From Skermanella stibiiresistens SB22 (GTDB lineage Bacteria; Pseudomonadota; Alphaproteobacteria; Azospirillales; Azospirillaceae): 64,000 nt of DNA. The stretch covers positions 186,001 to 250,000 of the forward strand of contig NZ_AVFL01000001.1 of NCBI RefSeq assembly GCF_000576635.1, written 5' to 3'. Positions 54,787-64,000 of the stretch are shown one piece after another. Below the pieces are notes generated by a model. It was not told where the DNA came from, did not search any database, and saw nothing but the letters and a program-made list of their open reading frames with translations. Both the position numbers and the translations under genes were made by a program. How positions within the stretch are numbered: position 1 is the stretch's first letter; each line of letters starts with the position of its first letter.

Positions 54787-57117
54787 TCAGGGGTTACCGC
54801 TCGACCGATGGAAGGATGAGGGTTTCTCGGAGCGGGTTGCCGTTTTTCCTGCCTCGACTCTGTAGACGAACAGATCAGCCGATCGTGTGGCGATCTCCAA
54901 TGGTAGTTTACGTCGTGTCACAAATAGGTCGGCCGATTCCCCTGCTGATATCGCTGGTGGGTCGAGGCGCCTTATCTCTATCGCCGCGGCCGCCCAAACG
55001 GCTCCAAACGCTGGGGCAAGATCAATCGAAATCATTTCTGAATGGGCTTGGACTTCGGCCTTCAATCCTCCCGAATTTATGTTCCAAGGCGCCACGCCGC
55101 CAAATTTCGCGCCATCCACAAAAGTTTGGAATTTCACGGGACCTTGCGCGCATTCGGTGGTCGTCCCAGGCTGGACGGTGATCATGTAGCTGCCTGGGAT
55201 TACGGGAAACGAGAAGTGCGCCGTTGTGGAGCCTGTAGCCACAAAGGGCATGGTATCCTCCGTCAGACAGCGGCCAAGCTCATCCGATCCTGGGGCTTTC
55301 AGGCCGTTGATGTTCGCGGTCTCGACCTCAACGGCATCTCCACCACCACCACCCAGCAGGCTGACAACGGTGTCGGTCGCCGAACTCCCCGATCGCCTGC
55401 CGAATTCTATCTTGGTCAACGGCATGGCGGCGGCGGGATCAATGAAGATGGGTTCAGGCGCGCCCAGCCAGAATCGACTGTGGAACGAAAGATTGGAACC
55501 CTTCAGATCGTTGTCGAACCGAGTGATCAGGCCTTGATCACGAGCTCCAACCACAAACCGGAAAATGTCGTTGTGCGACCACTGGGATGACGAGAGCAAT
55601 CCGATCAACCTGTGTGAGTGGTAATTCTGGAACAGAGCCAAACCCATTAGAACCGCCAAAGCGACCGGCTGGACCTGACGCCTGGCCAATCCGAAGACAA
55701 GCATGAGGAAGAAAAGCAACGCGGCCACGATCACGCGCTGAGCTTCGGTCGCTGACGCGTCCATAACCCACAACCAACCGACACCGTTGATGAACCAGTT
55801 CAGGAACGACAATTCGGCATTGTTGACCAAACTCAAAGCCACCAATGCCCTCAGTGGGGTGTAGGCGTAGAGCAGGCCCGTCAACCCAAGCACCCCACCG
55901 ACGATCACCCACGAGGGGGCGATCTCCCGTCCGCCGGGCCAAGTCAACATTCGAAATCCCAGGATAATGATGAACGGGGTGAAGGAGGCGAAATATCGGC
56001 CATTCGGAAAATGCGCCAGATCGTAGCTCAGCATATGGACGGTCGAAATGATCAGGATTCCCCCTGTGGCTATAGCCAGAAAGGCGCTGATCAAATTGAC
56101 GCCGCGAGAGAAACCGCGGCTGCGGAAAAGCGCACCGAGTAGCATATACAGAAGCAAACCGTAGGTGCCGAAGATCAATCCGGAAATCTGATAGAAGCCA
56201 GTATTGACCAAGGCTTTGGCGCCGCCATCCCACCCGAGGGTCATTATTGTCTGGAGATATGTATCGAAATGTGACCTGTAGCCCAGGGGGTTCGCTTGAT
56301 GTGCGATGATGTTGCGGATCAGCAGCGGCCCTATCGTAAGCGCCATGCCGAGGATGAGGAGGGCCAATCCTCGGACATAGGCGGGCCGCTTATGATGGAC
56401 TGTCGCGATGGCGATCATCGTTGTCACGATGGCGCTAGCATTGAAGAACAATCCATATTGTTTTGCCAGGAACAGCAGGCCGAGTGACAAACCCGCGAGT
56501 GCCGCCGATGCCGCGGAAGTGGTCTGAAAGAACTTCAGGGTAAACAACATGCACATGGCAGTGAGGAGATAGAACAGCGGATCTGCCCACACCAGATGCG
56601 CATAAGCCGAAGCAGGCAAGATTACGGTCAGCGCTGACATCGCAAGACTGTTAAGTTCGCTAAAATCTAACGCCCGACAGAATAGATAAACCGGGATGCA
56701 AATACTTGAAAAAACCACCGCGTTTATTACTCTGATTAGCTCATAGGCATCAGCGGTATTGCCTAGAGAGAATAATGGGGCTATCAGAGCCGGGTATAAA
56801 GGATTATATTGATCGTCTGGGAAGAAGGAAAATTTTTCATATATATTTCTTGAAATCTCAAAATAACTAGCTTCATCACCGAAAATGAATGGGCCATTAA
56901 TTGGTGCACCGCTCCAAAATATATGGAGAAATGATACTCCAAAAATCAGTGCAATTGCGAAGATTATTTTAAAATATGAGCGCGGCATTCTAAGATTAAT
57001 GAGAGGCATTGGCAAGTAACTCCCGAGGCTGTCGGCCCCCATGTCATAAATCCGTTCGAAGTCAGGCGATCTACCTATCAAGTTACCTAAATCACGCACG
57101 TTTAGACCATTAAGCAT
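54787..57117 (-). CDS. Polytopic membrane protein, GT39/PMT-like
   Basis: 776 residues. The first 520 contain about a dozen hydrophobic spans, with IFGDEASYFEISRNIYEKF, a GT-C-like loop carrying an acidic pair, near residue 80. The last 250 residues are soluble and beta-rich. This fits a polyprenyl-phosphate-mannose/arabinose-type GT-C transferase. The start at 57117 has a weak site; ATG 57009 with GGGAG ten bases upstream starts closer to the first membrane span and may be the true one. Confidence 0.65.
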   Translation of the reverse strand: MLNGLNVRDLGNLIGRSPDFERIYDMGADSLGSYLPMPLINLRMPRSYFKIIFAIALIFGVSFLHIFWSGAPINGPFIFGDEASYFEISRNIYEKFSFFPDDQYNPLYPALIAPLFSLGNTADAYELIRVINAVVFSSICIPVYLFCRALDFSELNSLAMSALTVILPASAYAHLVWADPLFYLLTAMCMLFTLKFFQTTSAASAALAGLSLGLLFLAKQYGLFFNASAIVTTMIAIATVHHKRPAYVRGLALLILGMALTIGPLLIRNIIAHQANPLGYRSHFDTYLQTIMTLGWDGGAKALVNTGFYQISGLIFGTYGLLLYMLLGALFRSRGFSRGVNLISAFLAIATGGILIISTVHMLSYDLAHFPNGRYFASFTPFIIILGFRMLTWPGGREIAPSWVIVGGVLGLTGLLYAYTPLRALVALSLVNNAELSFLNWFINGVGWLWVMDASATEAQRVIVAALLFFLMLVFGLARRQVQPVALAVLMGLALFQNYHSHRLIGLLSSSQWSHNDIFRFVVGARDQGLITRFDNDLKGSNLSFHSRFWLGAPEPIFIDPAAAMPLTKIEFGRRSGSSATDTVVSLLGGGGGDAVEVETANINGLKAPGSDELGRCLTEDTMPFVATGSTTAHFSFPVIPGSYMITVQPGTTTECAQGPVKFQTFVDGAKFGGVAPWNINSGGLKAEVQAHSEMISIDLAPAFGAVWAAAAIEIRRLDPPAISAGESADLFVTRRKLPLEIATRSADLFVYRVEAGKTATRSEKPSSFHRSSGNP

Positions 57118-57576
57118 ATATCTTTAGCACTGGATATGAGAGTGTGCAACTGTCAAAGATATGCAATGAAATATTGTGGTGAGATGCCTGCGATCCCGAG
57201 CCAACCGGAGTCGGCGAAAGGCCCGGAAACCGCTGTATTGAAATCCATACCGTGACGCGACCCCGATCAGGTCGTTAGGCATCAGCTTGGAACCCCAGTT
57301 GGGAAGCGACAGGCATGGAAAAAAAATCTTCATAAAATTTTTACTAACTTTGCCCATGTTCGATCTGTCGGTAAATCTTTCGATCTATGCCACCACGATG
57401 ACGTTTGGTTACGACGCTCATAGCGTTCGCTTCCGAGCAGGTGCGGAGCCTGAAGTTAAGAGTGCGGAGCCAAGTCAACACCGAAATCGACCTCTATCAA
57501 ATTAGGTAAACCTAGGCTATATGGTCTAGGTCCATCTGGGTGGTTGCCCGCGGATGAACTGGACAGGCGAAGGACC
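57118..57576. other. Divergent intergenic region
   Basis: About 460 bases between divergent genes, less GC-rich than average. Short frames on both strands look like chance. Promoters for both directions are expected here, but none could be placed with confidence. Confidence 0.4.
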
Positions 57577-58452
57577 ATGGTTGGACCATTTGGAACGAAG
57601 AATCATTTCGGAGCCAGTGCCCGTGAGAAGATCGAGACTGTATATCTAGCGACCTTGGGGCGACTGCCTGAACCGGAAGCGATTCGCCAAGCCGAGATGA
57701 AGGTCGCTCTTGGTCAGAGGTGGATCGAGGACTTGCTCAGGTCTCTGATGTTGTCACAGGAATTTCTCCAGCGTTCCGTGACGCGGGCAGCCAAGGACCA
57801 TTTGTACTATATACATCAGGCGCGTTGTAAGCTCATTCGAACTCACCTGCCTCCCGCCGCGGAGATCGGGGACCTGGGTGGCGCCAACGCTCCCATCTAT
57901 CATATGGGATATCCGCATAAGTTCGATCGGCTCGTCATGGTCGATCTGCCGGATGAGCAGCGTCATACCGCGTATGGGCAAATCAAGGTGCAAGCCTATT
58001 CCGGGCCGGGTGAGGTGGTTGTCCATTATGGCAGCATGGTGAACCTGACCACGATCCCCGACGGAAGTCTTGATTTGGTATGGTCCGGCCAGAGCATCGA
58101 GCATGTCAGTGAAGCCGACGGACAGCGCATGTGCGCCGAGGTGAACAGGGTCCTCAAACCAGGCGGAATGTTCTGCCTCGATACACCGAATGGCCGGATC
58201 ACCAATATTCATGCCGCGACAGCCGGGTTGAAGTTCATCCATCCGGAACACTTCATCGAGTATGATCCGGATCATCTGGCGTCCCTGCTAACCACCTCCG
58301 GTTTCGAGATCGTGCATCGGTATGGGGTGTGCCATATGCCCACGACGGCGAGAACCGGCATTTTTTCTTATGAGGACTTCGTGCTGGGGAGTCCAATAGT
58401 ATCTTGGGTCGAGGAGTCGTATATTCAATATTACGCTTGTCGAAAAATATAG
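57577..58452 (+). CDS. DUF4214-like domain fused to class I methyltransferase
   Basis: 291 residues. Residues about 15-60 (IETVYLATLGRLPEPEAIRQ ... SQEFLQR) look like a DUF4214 helical domain, often found in secreted or glycan-cluster proteins. The rest is a class I methyltransferase with IGDLGGANAPIY, DLVWSGQSIEHVSEADG and VLKPGGMFCLDTPNGRI. Start uncertain: ATG 57577 with a close AAGGA, or TTG 57544. First of a plus-strand run of glycosyltransferases. Confidence 0.72.
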   Translation: MVGPFGTKNHFGASAREKIETVYLATLGRLPEPEAIRQAEMKVALGQRWIEDLLRSLMLSQEFLQRSVTRAAKDHLYYIHQARCKLIRTHLPPAAEIGDLGGANAPIYHMGYPHKFDRLVMVDLPDEQRHTAYGQIKVQAYSGPGEVVVHYGSMVNLTTIPDGSLDLVWSGQSIEHVSEADGQRMCAEVNRVLKPGGMFCLDTPNGRITNIHAATAGLKFIHPEHFIEYDPDHLASLLTTSGFEIVHRYGVCHMPTTARTGIFSYEDFVLGSPIVSWVEESYIQYYACRKI

Positions 58453-58510
58453 GCGTTGAAGATTTACATATTCAGCTGATTTGTCATCCAATCCGTTGTC
58501 GGGTAACGCT

Positions 58511-59617
58511 ATGAAAATTGGAATTTGTCACCGTAACATCATTGCCCGTGATGCGATTGGCCATGACATCCACGGTATGTTCGATGTTTTGACGGAATGT
58601 GGCTTTGAAGTTGTCCTGATTGGGGAACACTTCGATGACGTGACCCTCGCGAAGGGGCGCACGATGACTGTGGACGAAGCGATAAAATGGCACGACTTCG
58701 CGATATTGATCTATCATCACAGCATCATCTGGGAGAAAGGCGAGACTTTGCTTCGCCTATCTCCTTCCCGTTTGCTTATGAAGTACCATAATATAACGCC
58801 TGCGGATTTTTTCGCCGATTATTCCCCGAATTATTGGTCGATGTGCGCCACTGGACGTGAGCAGACGGCGCGGCTGGTCGCCTTGTTCGATCGCCCGCAT
58901 CGCTTCATGGCGGACTCGATTTTCAACGCGACGGAACTGGTTGAAGCTGGCGCCAATCCCGAGCGGATCACCATCGTGCCACCCTTCACCCATGTCAACA
59001 CCATGATGAGCGATCATGCGGCCAGACCCTTGCCGGCAGTTCCTTATACCGTGTTGTTCGTGGGGCGGATCGCGCCGAACAAGGGACATATGATACTGAT
59101 CAACACCATTCATGCGTATCTGCTGACGATCGGGCCTGGCATCAAGCTGAGGATCGTCGGCGGCCAGGATGAGAACCTGCTCGGGTACCGGGAGCGAATT
59201 GTCAATCATGCCGCCGAGCTGGGCGTGCTGGACCATATCGAGTTCCTCGAACAGGTGAGCCCCGAAACCCTGCGCGGATTGTTCGCCGATTCCAGCCTTT
59301 TTCTCTGTACCAGCGAGCATGAGGGGTTCTGCGTACCCATCATAGAAGCCCAGGCGAGCGGGCTGCCGGTCGTTTCCGTGAATTCCACCGCGATTGGCGA
59401 GACCGCCGGTCTTGGGCAGATCCTGCTCGACCCACCTCGCTCCTTTCAGGATTATGCGTTCTTCGCACGCATGATTCATGACGTATGCACGAACGAGCGC
59501 CTCCGCCGGAACGTCATCGCCAAGGGACGGCGCAATGTCCTAAGCCGCTTCACCAAGCCGGTGACGGCCGACCTTTTCATAAACGCCCTCGCGCCCGTTT
59601 TCGAGGAACTGGCATGA
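58511..59617 (+). CDS. GT4 glycosyltransferase
   Basis: 368 residues of GT-B fold. VLFVGRIAPNKGHMILI begins the C-terminal donor domain and TSEHEGFCVPIIEAQASG has the E-x7-E motif. ATG 58511 begins the fold; the upstream site is poor. Overlaps the next gene by four bases (ATGA). Donor and acceptor unknown. Confidence 0.85.
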   Translation: MKIGICHRNIIARDAIGHDIHGMFDVLTECGFEVVLIGEHFDDVTLAKGRTMTVDEAIKWHDFAILIYHHSIIWEKGETLLRLSPSRLLMKYHNITPADFFADYSPNYWSMCATGREQTARLVALFDRPHRFMADSIFNATELVEAGANPERITIVPPFTHVNTMMSDHAARPLPAVPYTVLFVGRIAPNKGHMILINTIHAYLLTIGPGIKLRIVGGQDENLLGYRERIVNHAAELGVLDHIEFLEQVSPETLRGLFADSSLFLCTSEHEGFCVPIIEAQASGLPVVSVNSTAIGETAGLGQILLDPPRSFQDYAFFARMIHDVCTNERLRRNVIAKGRRNVLSRFTKPVTADLFINALAPVFEELA

Positions 59618-60654
59618 AGGTCGCGATCGCCACGGTGCAGGTGCCGTTCATCAGGGGTGGCGCCGAAATTCTGGCCGAAAGTCTGCGGGGGGAGCTGGTG
59701 GCGCGGGGGATCGACGCGGAGATCGTCAGCATCCCCTTCAAATGGTATCCGCCGACACGCATCCTCGACCACATGCTGATGGCGCGCATGGTCGACCTTT
59801 CCGAGGTCAACGGCATGCCGATCGACCGTGTCGTGACCCTCAAGTTCCCAGCCTACCATGTCGAGCACCGGAGCAAGGTGGCTTGGGTGCTGCATCAGCA
59901 TCGCCAAGCCTATGACCTGTTCGAAACGCCCTTCGGCGACCTCCATCATGATGCCGAGGGGCGTATGGTCGCCGGCGAGATCCAACGTTGGGACGAGCGA
60001 CTCCTGCCGGCCCACGATGCCATATATACCATCGCCCGGAAGGTGACCGATCGGCTTCGCCATTACAACGGGATCGAGTCGGAGGTTCTCTATCACCCGC
60101 CGGCCAATGCGGAGCGGTTTCGGTGTGGGAGCTTCGAGCCCTATGTCCTCGCGCCGGGGCGGTTCGACCAGATCAAGCGCCAGCACCTCATCATCGACGC
60201 CTTCGAGCATCTGCCTCCCTCGGTCAAGCTTGTGCTGATCGGCTCGACCGACAGCGCCTATGGGCACCAGATGGTCGAAACCGCGAAGCGCATCGGCGGA
60301 GACCGGGTGGTCGTTCGTGGCGTCGTCACGGAGGCCGAGAAGATCGACCTGTTCGCCAACTGTCTCGCCGTCTACAACGGCGTGTACGACGAGGATTACG
60401 GTTATGTCACGCTGGAAGCGTTTCTGGCGGGCAAGGCGGTGATCACGCACCCGGACTCGGGTGGACCGCTGGAATTCGTCCAGCACGGCGAGAATGGCCT
60501 GATCATACCTCCCGACCCGCTGGCGATCGCCGACGCCATCCGTACCCTCGCCAGGGAGCCGAGGCGCGCGCGCGCGCTGGGAGCCGCTGGCCGGCACACC
60601 ATCGATGCGTTGGCCATCAATTGGGATATCGTCATCGAAAGGCTGCTCGCGTGA
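59614..60654 (+). CDS. GT4 glycosyltransferase
   Basis: 346 residues. VAIATVQVPFIRGGAEILAE is the N-terminal glycine-rich acceptor loop; YVLAPGRFDQIKRQHLII and DEDYGYVTLEAFLAGKAVI give the donor domain and E-x7-E motif. Overlaps the genes on either side by four bases, so three GT4 genes form one translationally coupled unit. Confidence 0.86.
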   Translation: MKVAIATVQVPFIRGGAEILAESLRGELVARGIDAEIVSIPFKWYPPTRILDHMLMARMVDLSEVNGMPIDRVVTLKFPAYHVEHRSKVAWVLHQHRQAYDLFETPFGDLHHDAEGRMVAGEIQRWDERLLPAHDAIYTIARKVTDRLRHYNGIESEVLYHPPANAERFRCGSFEPYVLAPGRFDQIKRQHLIIDAFEHLPPSVKLVLIGSTDSAYGHQMVETAKRIGGDRVVVRGVVTEAEKIDLFANCLAVYNGVYDEDYGYVTLEAFLAGKAVITHPDSGGPLEFVQHGENGLIIPPDPLAIADAIRTLAREPRRARALGAAGRHTIDALAINWDIVIERLLA

Positions 60655-61964
60655 AACTCGCCTATTTTTCTCCGCTGCTGCCCAAGCAAACGGGTATCGC
60701 CACTTATTCGCACCATTTGGTGCCGGCTTTGGCGAGGCAGGCTGGCGTCGATCTGTTCGATCCGCCGCCCAGCCAATCTCCCATTTTTCCCCAGCGGGTT
60801 TTCGACTATGTGGCTCGACCAGAACTTTTGCTAACCCTGCCAGGTTACGATAATGTGATTTATCATCTGGGAAACAATCCATATTATCATCTCAGTATTT
60901 ACAAAGCGTTGATTCAAGTTTCTGGTACGGTCGTACTGCATGATGCCGTGCTTTATTACTTGATTGCTGGTTTGGATCGCGGCGGAATGCTGCGGGAATT
61001 CATGTACAATTATGGTGCGACACGAATGTCCGAGTTTTTCGCGATCGAGCGGGAGAGCGTGGATTTCAACGTGCTGCGTTATGATCAGCCGGAACGCTAT
61101 CCGATGCTGCGGCGTGTGCTGGACTCGGCGAAGTCGGTGATCGTCCATAGCGAAACAACGGCCGCCATCGTTCGTGCCGCCGGCTTCCGAAACCACGTGA
61201 CCGTGGCTCCGCTCCTCATGTATCCCGACATGGTCGAAGCAACCCTGCGAATCGATCCTTTGACGGTTCGAGCGGAGCTGGGCGTGAAGCCGGATGACAT
61301 ACTGATCGGTTCATTCGGTTTCATTGGTCCTCCAAAGCGCATGCCGATTGTGTTCGATGCCTTGAAGCGCCTCTCCAGGCGGAGCAATCGTTTCAAACTC
61401 CTCATTGTCGGTGAAGGCGGCGATGTTCATTCCGAGATCAACAGGTGGGGCGTAGGGGACAACGTCATACTGACCGGTTTTGTGGATGAGAACGGTTTCA
61501 ATCGCCTGCTTAGATCAATCGACATACTGGTGAACCTGCGGTTCCCAAGCATGGGAGAGACATCCGCGACCCTGATCCAGGCGATGTCCTACGGCATACC
61601 TTCGATCGTCTCCAATCATGCCTGGTTCTCGGAACTTCCGGACAACGTCGTCCACAAGATCGGCGTGGGGATCGGCGAAGCCGAGGAGTTGGAGCAGGCC
61701 CTGCTCCGATTGGCCGATGATGAAGCCCATAGGTCCACGCTCGGCCAAGCCGCCCGCGAATATGCGATCAAGCATTGTATGCCCGACGTCGTCGCGGCCC
61801 GGTATATCGACGCCGCTGTCCAACGGCGCGCCGACGCCAACGCCACCTCGGCCGGCATGGCGCATCGAGGAGCGGAGATGCGGTTCGAAGGGCTGGACGA
61901 CGGCGCCAGTACCTTCATGAAGACCTATTTCCAGAGACGCATCGCCGAAGCCACCCCCGTCTGA
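60651..61964 (+). CDS. GT4 glycosyltransferase
   Basis: 437 residues. KLAYFSPLLPKQTGIATYS opens the fold and IGSFGFIGPPKRMPIVFDAL the donor domain. The motif region reads MGETSATLIQAMSYGIPSIV, with glutamine where the second glutamate of E-x7-E would be, a variant seen in one GT4 subgroup. GTG start overlaps the previous stop. The last 40 residues or so are an extra tail. Confidence 0.84.
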   Translation: MKLAYFSPLLPKQTGIATYSHHLVPALARQAGVDLFDPPPSQSPIFPQRVFDYVARPELLLTLPGYDNVIYHLGNNPYYHLSIYKALIQVSGTVVLHDAVLYYLIAGLDRGGMLREFMYNYGATRMSEFFAIERESVDFNVLRYDQPERYPMLRRVLDSAKSVIVHSETTAAIVRAAGFRNHVTVAPLLMYPDMVEATLRIDPLTVRAELGVKPDDILIGSFGFIGPPKRMPIVFDALKRLSRRSNRFKLLIVGEGGDVHSEINRWGVGDNVILTGFVDENGFNRLLRSIDILVNLRFPSMGETSATLIQAMSYGIPSIVSNHAWFSELPDNVVHKIGVGIGEAEELEQALLRLADDEAHRSTLGQAAREYAIKHCMPDVVAARYIDAAVQRRADANATSAGMAHRGAEMRFEGLDDGASTFMKTYFQRRIAEATPV

Positions 61965-62003
61965 ATCAGGTTTTTCATTGCCACGCACGCCTCAGGAATG
62001 GAC

Positions 62004-64000
62004 ATGCTCGATCTTCATGATGCTGAAACAGAAGCAACCGGGAGCACTCCCCTGGTCATTCCGAAGTCAGGCGATCACGTCCAAACCGGCTCGACCGCAA
62101 TGACGTTGGAGCCCATGATGCGACAGCCACTTGCAATTCCTCCTTCGGTGCGACGGCCTCTCCGCAAGCCTGACTTGGTCATCAAGGATCGGTACCGCCT
62201 CGCCGAGCTCCTGGAACATGATGATATCGACTTCGTTTTGAACGCCTGCCGTGCCCTATCCCAGGCGGAACCGGACGCGGCGGTGGTGGAACACTTTCTC
62301 GAGCTTCTGCGCTGTGGTGCGGCAAGCAGAACCGATGTCGTGATCACTCTGAGACAAAAGTATAAATCTCAGAGTCCCCATGTGAAGATACAGGGCCTTT
62401 GGTTCCGTTCAGCGGCAAGTCAAATTTACAAGGTGCCGGTGATCGGCTACGCCGCAAGGCTGTTCATCTCCGTTTTTTACCTTCCCAAGATCGCCCAGGT
62501 GCTACAGCGGCTTGACGCCCATGTGCGCCATTCCGTTCTCGATGTCCTAGGGCTTCAGGAAATGGTTGGTGAGGAGGTTGGCGCCGTCTTGCGCAAGATT
62601 GACGCCGACTTGGACAAGCTACAGCGATCCATCGAATCGATGAAGGCGGTGAGTTCGGATCACCAGAATGGGATTGCTTCGCTTAGGGGCGAATTGGCCG
62701 CGCAGGGCCGCCGGATCGACGAGGATAGGCGCGCGATCCTTGACGAAATCTCAAGTCTCAAAGCTGTTCTGGTGGAAGTCGATGGTGCCAAGGCGGGCAA
62801 GGATGAGGTCGCGATCCTCCAAGCGAGGATCGCCGCACAGTCCGAGGAACTTCCCTTGTGGTCCGAGAAGCTCGACGCGATCCGGGCCGATCACGCCGCA
62901 TTCGCGGAACGGTTGACCTCCCTGGATACGGCCGCCCGAATCGCGGCGGGCGAGCATGGACAACTTCAGAAGCAATTTGGTGAATGGTCGTCCCAAGTCG
63001 CCGACCATCTGTCGGCATTGCGGGACCAATCGCATGCTTGGTGGTCTGAAGCGGATGGCCGGCTGTCGGCCCTGGCCCATGCCGACCAACTCGTTCGCAA
63101 TGACCAGATGATCCTTGAGGATCGCATGGGCGGCCTTGAGGATGGTTTCCATCAGAAGATCTGCGACTTGGATGCCCTTCATAGGGGGCGGCTGTCCGTA
63201 CTCGAGAAAAACCTAAGCGACCTGGAGGATGGCCTCCGTCGGAAAATCACCGAACTGGACGCCGTTTGCCGGGAGCGCATGTCCGTATTCGAGGAAAACC
63301 TCGGCCGCGAGTTGGTGCTGTTCGCCATGGCGGCGCGGCAAGCTCAAGAAGCGCATGAATCATTGCGAATCCAAGTCGGGACCTTGTCGTCTGAAACGGT
63401 GGACCAGCTATCGGCCTTGGTCCACGCTGACCAACTCGCCCGGAATGATCATAAGGTCCTGGAGGACTGCGTCGCCGATCTCGAGGATGTCTTCCACAAG
63501 CAGATCGCCCTATTGAATGCCGAGCATCAAGACCGGCTGGCCAACCTTAGGACGGACTTCGGCAGCGAATTGGCCCTTTCCTTGGCTGCCCTGCGGCGGC
63601 TCGGCGACGAACATGGGATGCTGCGCGACCAAGTCGCCTCATGGGCGGCCGAAACCAATAGCCGCTTGGCGGCGCTGGCGGAAATGGACGAGTTCGTGCG
63701 CAATGACCAGGTGCTTCTCAAGGACGGCATCACCGATCTCGACAGCGGCCTCAGGATCGAATTGGCTCAACGCGACACGGAACTGCGTGACCGGCTCGAA
63801 GCGTTGTCGACCGCGTTCGTCGACCGCTTGGCCGAACTCGATACGGGATACAGAAACCTCTTGAACGGGGTGTCAAGCGATCTCGCCGACAAGTTGGCAC
63901 TGATCGATGCCAACCACCGTGATGGCTTGGAAGCGGTCGGCCGGCATGCCGAGTCGGGCCAACGGGCTATTCAGGATAGGGTCAACCATCTGGACGAGAC
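62004..64000 (+). CDS. Long coiled-coil protein with N-terminal DUF4214-like domain (partial, runs off the window)
   Basis: An uninterrupted frame of at least 665 codons with no stop before the window ends. ATG 62004 is chosen because AGGA sits six bases upstream; ATG 61998 is also in frame. Residues about 55-110 (FVLNACRALSQAEPD, EHFLELLRCGAASRTDV) look DUF4214-like, then VPVIGYAARLFISVFYLPKI, one hydrophobic stretch. From about 175 onward the protein is predicted coiled coil with repeated blocks such as HADQLVRNDQ, HADQLARNDH and MDEFVRNDQ, and a 29-residue tandem duplication (about 63130-63303). Proteins of this form can end in a methyltransferase or transferase domain; that end is outside the window. 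Confidence 0.8.
   Translation, partial: MLDLHDAETEATGSTPLVIPKSGDHVQTGSTAMTLEPMMRQPLAIPPSVRRPLRKPDLVIKDRYRLAELLEHDDIDFVLNACRALSQAEPDAAVVEHFLELLRCGAASRTDVVITLRQKYKSQSPHVKIQGLWFRSAASQIYKVPVIGYAARLFISVFYLPKIAQVLQRLDAHVRHSVLDVLGLQEMVGEEVGAVLRKIDADLDKLQRSIESMKAVSSDHQNGIASLRGELAAQGRRIDEDRRAILDEISSLKAVLVEVDGAKAGKDEVAILQARIAAQSEELPLWSEKLDAIRADHAAFAERLTSLDTAARIAAGEHGQLQKQFGEWSSQVADHLSALRDQSHAWWSEADGRLSALAHADQLVRNDQMILEDRMGGLEDGFHQKICDLDALHRGRLSVLEKNLSDLEDGLRRKITELDAVCRERMSVFEENLGRELVLFAMAARQAQEAHESLRIQVGTLSSETVDQLSALVHADQLARNDHKVLEDCVADLEDVFHKQIALLNAEHQDRLANLRTDFGSELALSLAALRRLGDEHGMLRDQVASWAAETNSRLAALAEMDEFVRNDQVLLKDGITDLDSGLRIELAQRDTELRDRLEALSTAFVDRLAELDTGYRNLLNGVSSDLADKLALIDANHRDGLEAVGRHAESGQRAIQDRVNHLDE

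Noticed and set aside
57124-57357. 77-codon minus-strand frame upstream of the membrane protein
   Set aside because: No ribosome-binding site or family features; overlaps a likely promoter region.
59476-60882. A 468-codon minus-strand frame across two GT4 genes
   Set aside because: It is antisense to two glycosyltransferases carrying conserved motifs; the residue mix is typical of a shadow frame.
1-64000. CRISPR arrays, complete tRNA or rRNA genes, and wzx/wzy genes
   Set aside because: No regular repeat-spacer structure, no complete tRNA fold and no clear flippase or polymerase sequence was found.

Overview
The window reads as a high-GC alphaproteobacterium, probably Rhodospirillales-like. 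This is judged from base composition, codon use and gene style; there is no rRNA or other marker that would fix the genus. Nearly all of it is one large surface-glycan (O-antigen, capsule or flagellin-glycan) biosynthesis region of about 60 kb, bordered on the left by mobile-element debris. No wzx flippase, wzy polymerase or wzz regulator is recognisable here, so the region makes activated sugars and carries transferases while assembly and export must be encoded elsewhere or run by unusual proteins.

Left edge (1-3.8 kb): the C-terminus of a MocR-type regulator, a frameshifted IS66 transposase, an AT-rich stretch, then a small-protein / helix-turn-helix / tyrosine-recombinase cassette ending at a 3' fragment of tRNA-Arg(CCG), the likely right attachment site of an integrated element lying to the left. 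From 3.8 to 7.5 kb there are two radical SAM/SPASM proteins around a NeuD-like acyltransferase and an epimerase. On the minus strand, 14.9 to 7.9 kb, lies an operon of a divergent NeuB-like synthase, an SpsF-like cytidylyltransferase, a Gfo/Idh protein without the usual EKP lysine, a GSA-type aminotransferase and a TPR protein; a methyltransferase follows after a gap. Divergently, 15.3 to 23.3 kb holds a legionaminic-acid-type set: LegB, a PIG-L deacetylase, PtmE-like CBS/nucleotidyltransferase, LegC, LegG, LegI, plus a formyltransferase and a GmhB-like phosphatase.

23.4-34.2 kb carries an epimerase, a split transketolase, a methyltransferase, a CgeB-like glycosyltransferase, two epimerases, a domain-swapped HldE-like kinase/nucleotidylyltransferase, a Gfo/Idh oxidoreductase and a UDP-sugar-dehydrogenase homologue without the catalytic cysteine. 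38.4 to 34.2 kb on the minus strand is rmlC-rmlD-rmlA, an epimerase-like protein and a methyltransferase. 41-50 kb holds a methyltransferase-GT2 fusion, an MprF/AglD-type membrane protein and a second sugar module: epimerase, a second cysteine-less dehydrogenase, SDR, Gfo/Idh, HddA-like kinase and HddC-like nucleotidyltransferase. 50-57 kb on the minus strand has a giant glycosyltransferase/methyltransferase fusion and two polytopic membrane proteins. 57.6-64 kb has a methyltransferase, three GT4 glycosyltransferases and the start of a long coiled-coil protein that runs off the window.

Taken together the genes can make a legionaminic-type nonulosonate, a second unassigned nonulosonate-like sugar, dTDP-rhamnose (rmlB is not here) and one or two heptose-like sugars. 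The most unusual content is the two parallel kinase / nucleotidyltransferase / Gfo-Idh / cysteine-less dehydrogenase modules and the divergent NeuB-SpsF-aminotransferase operon.
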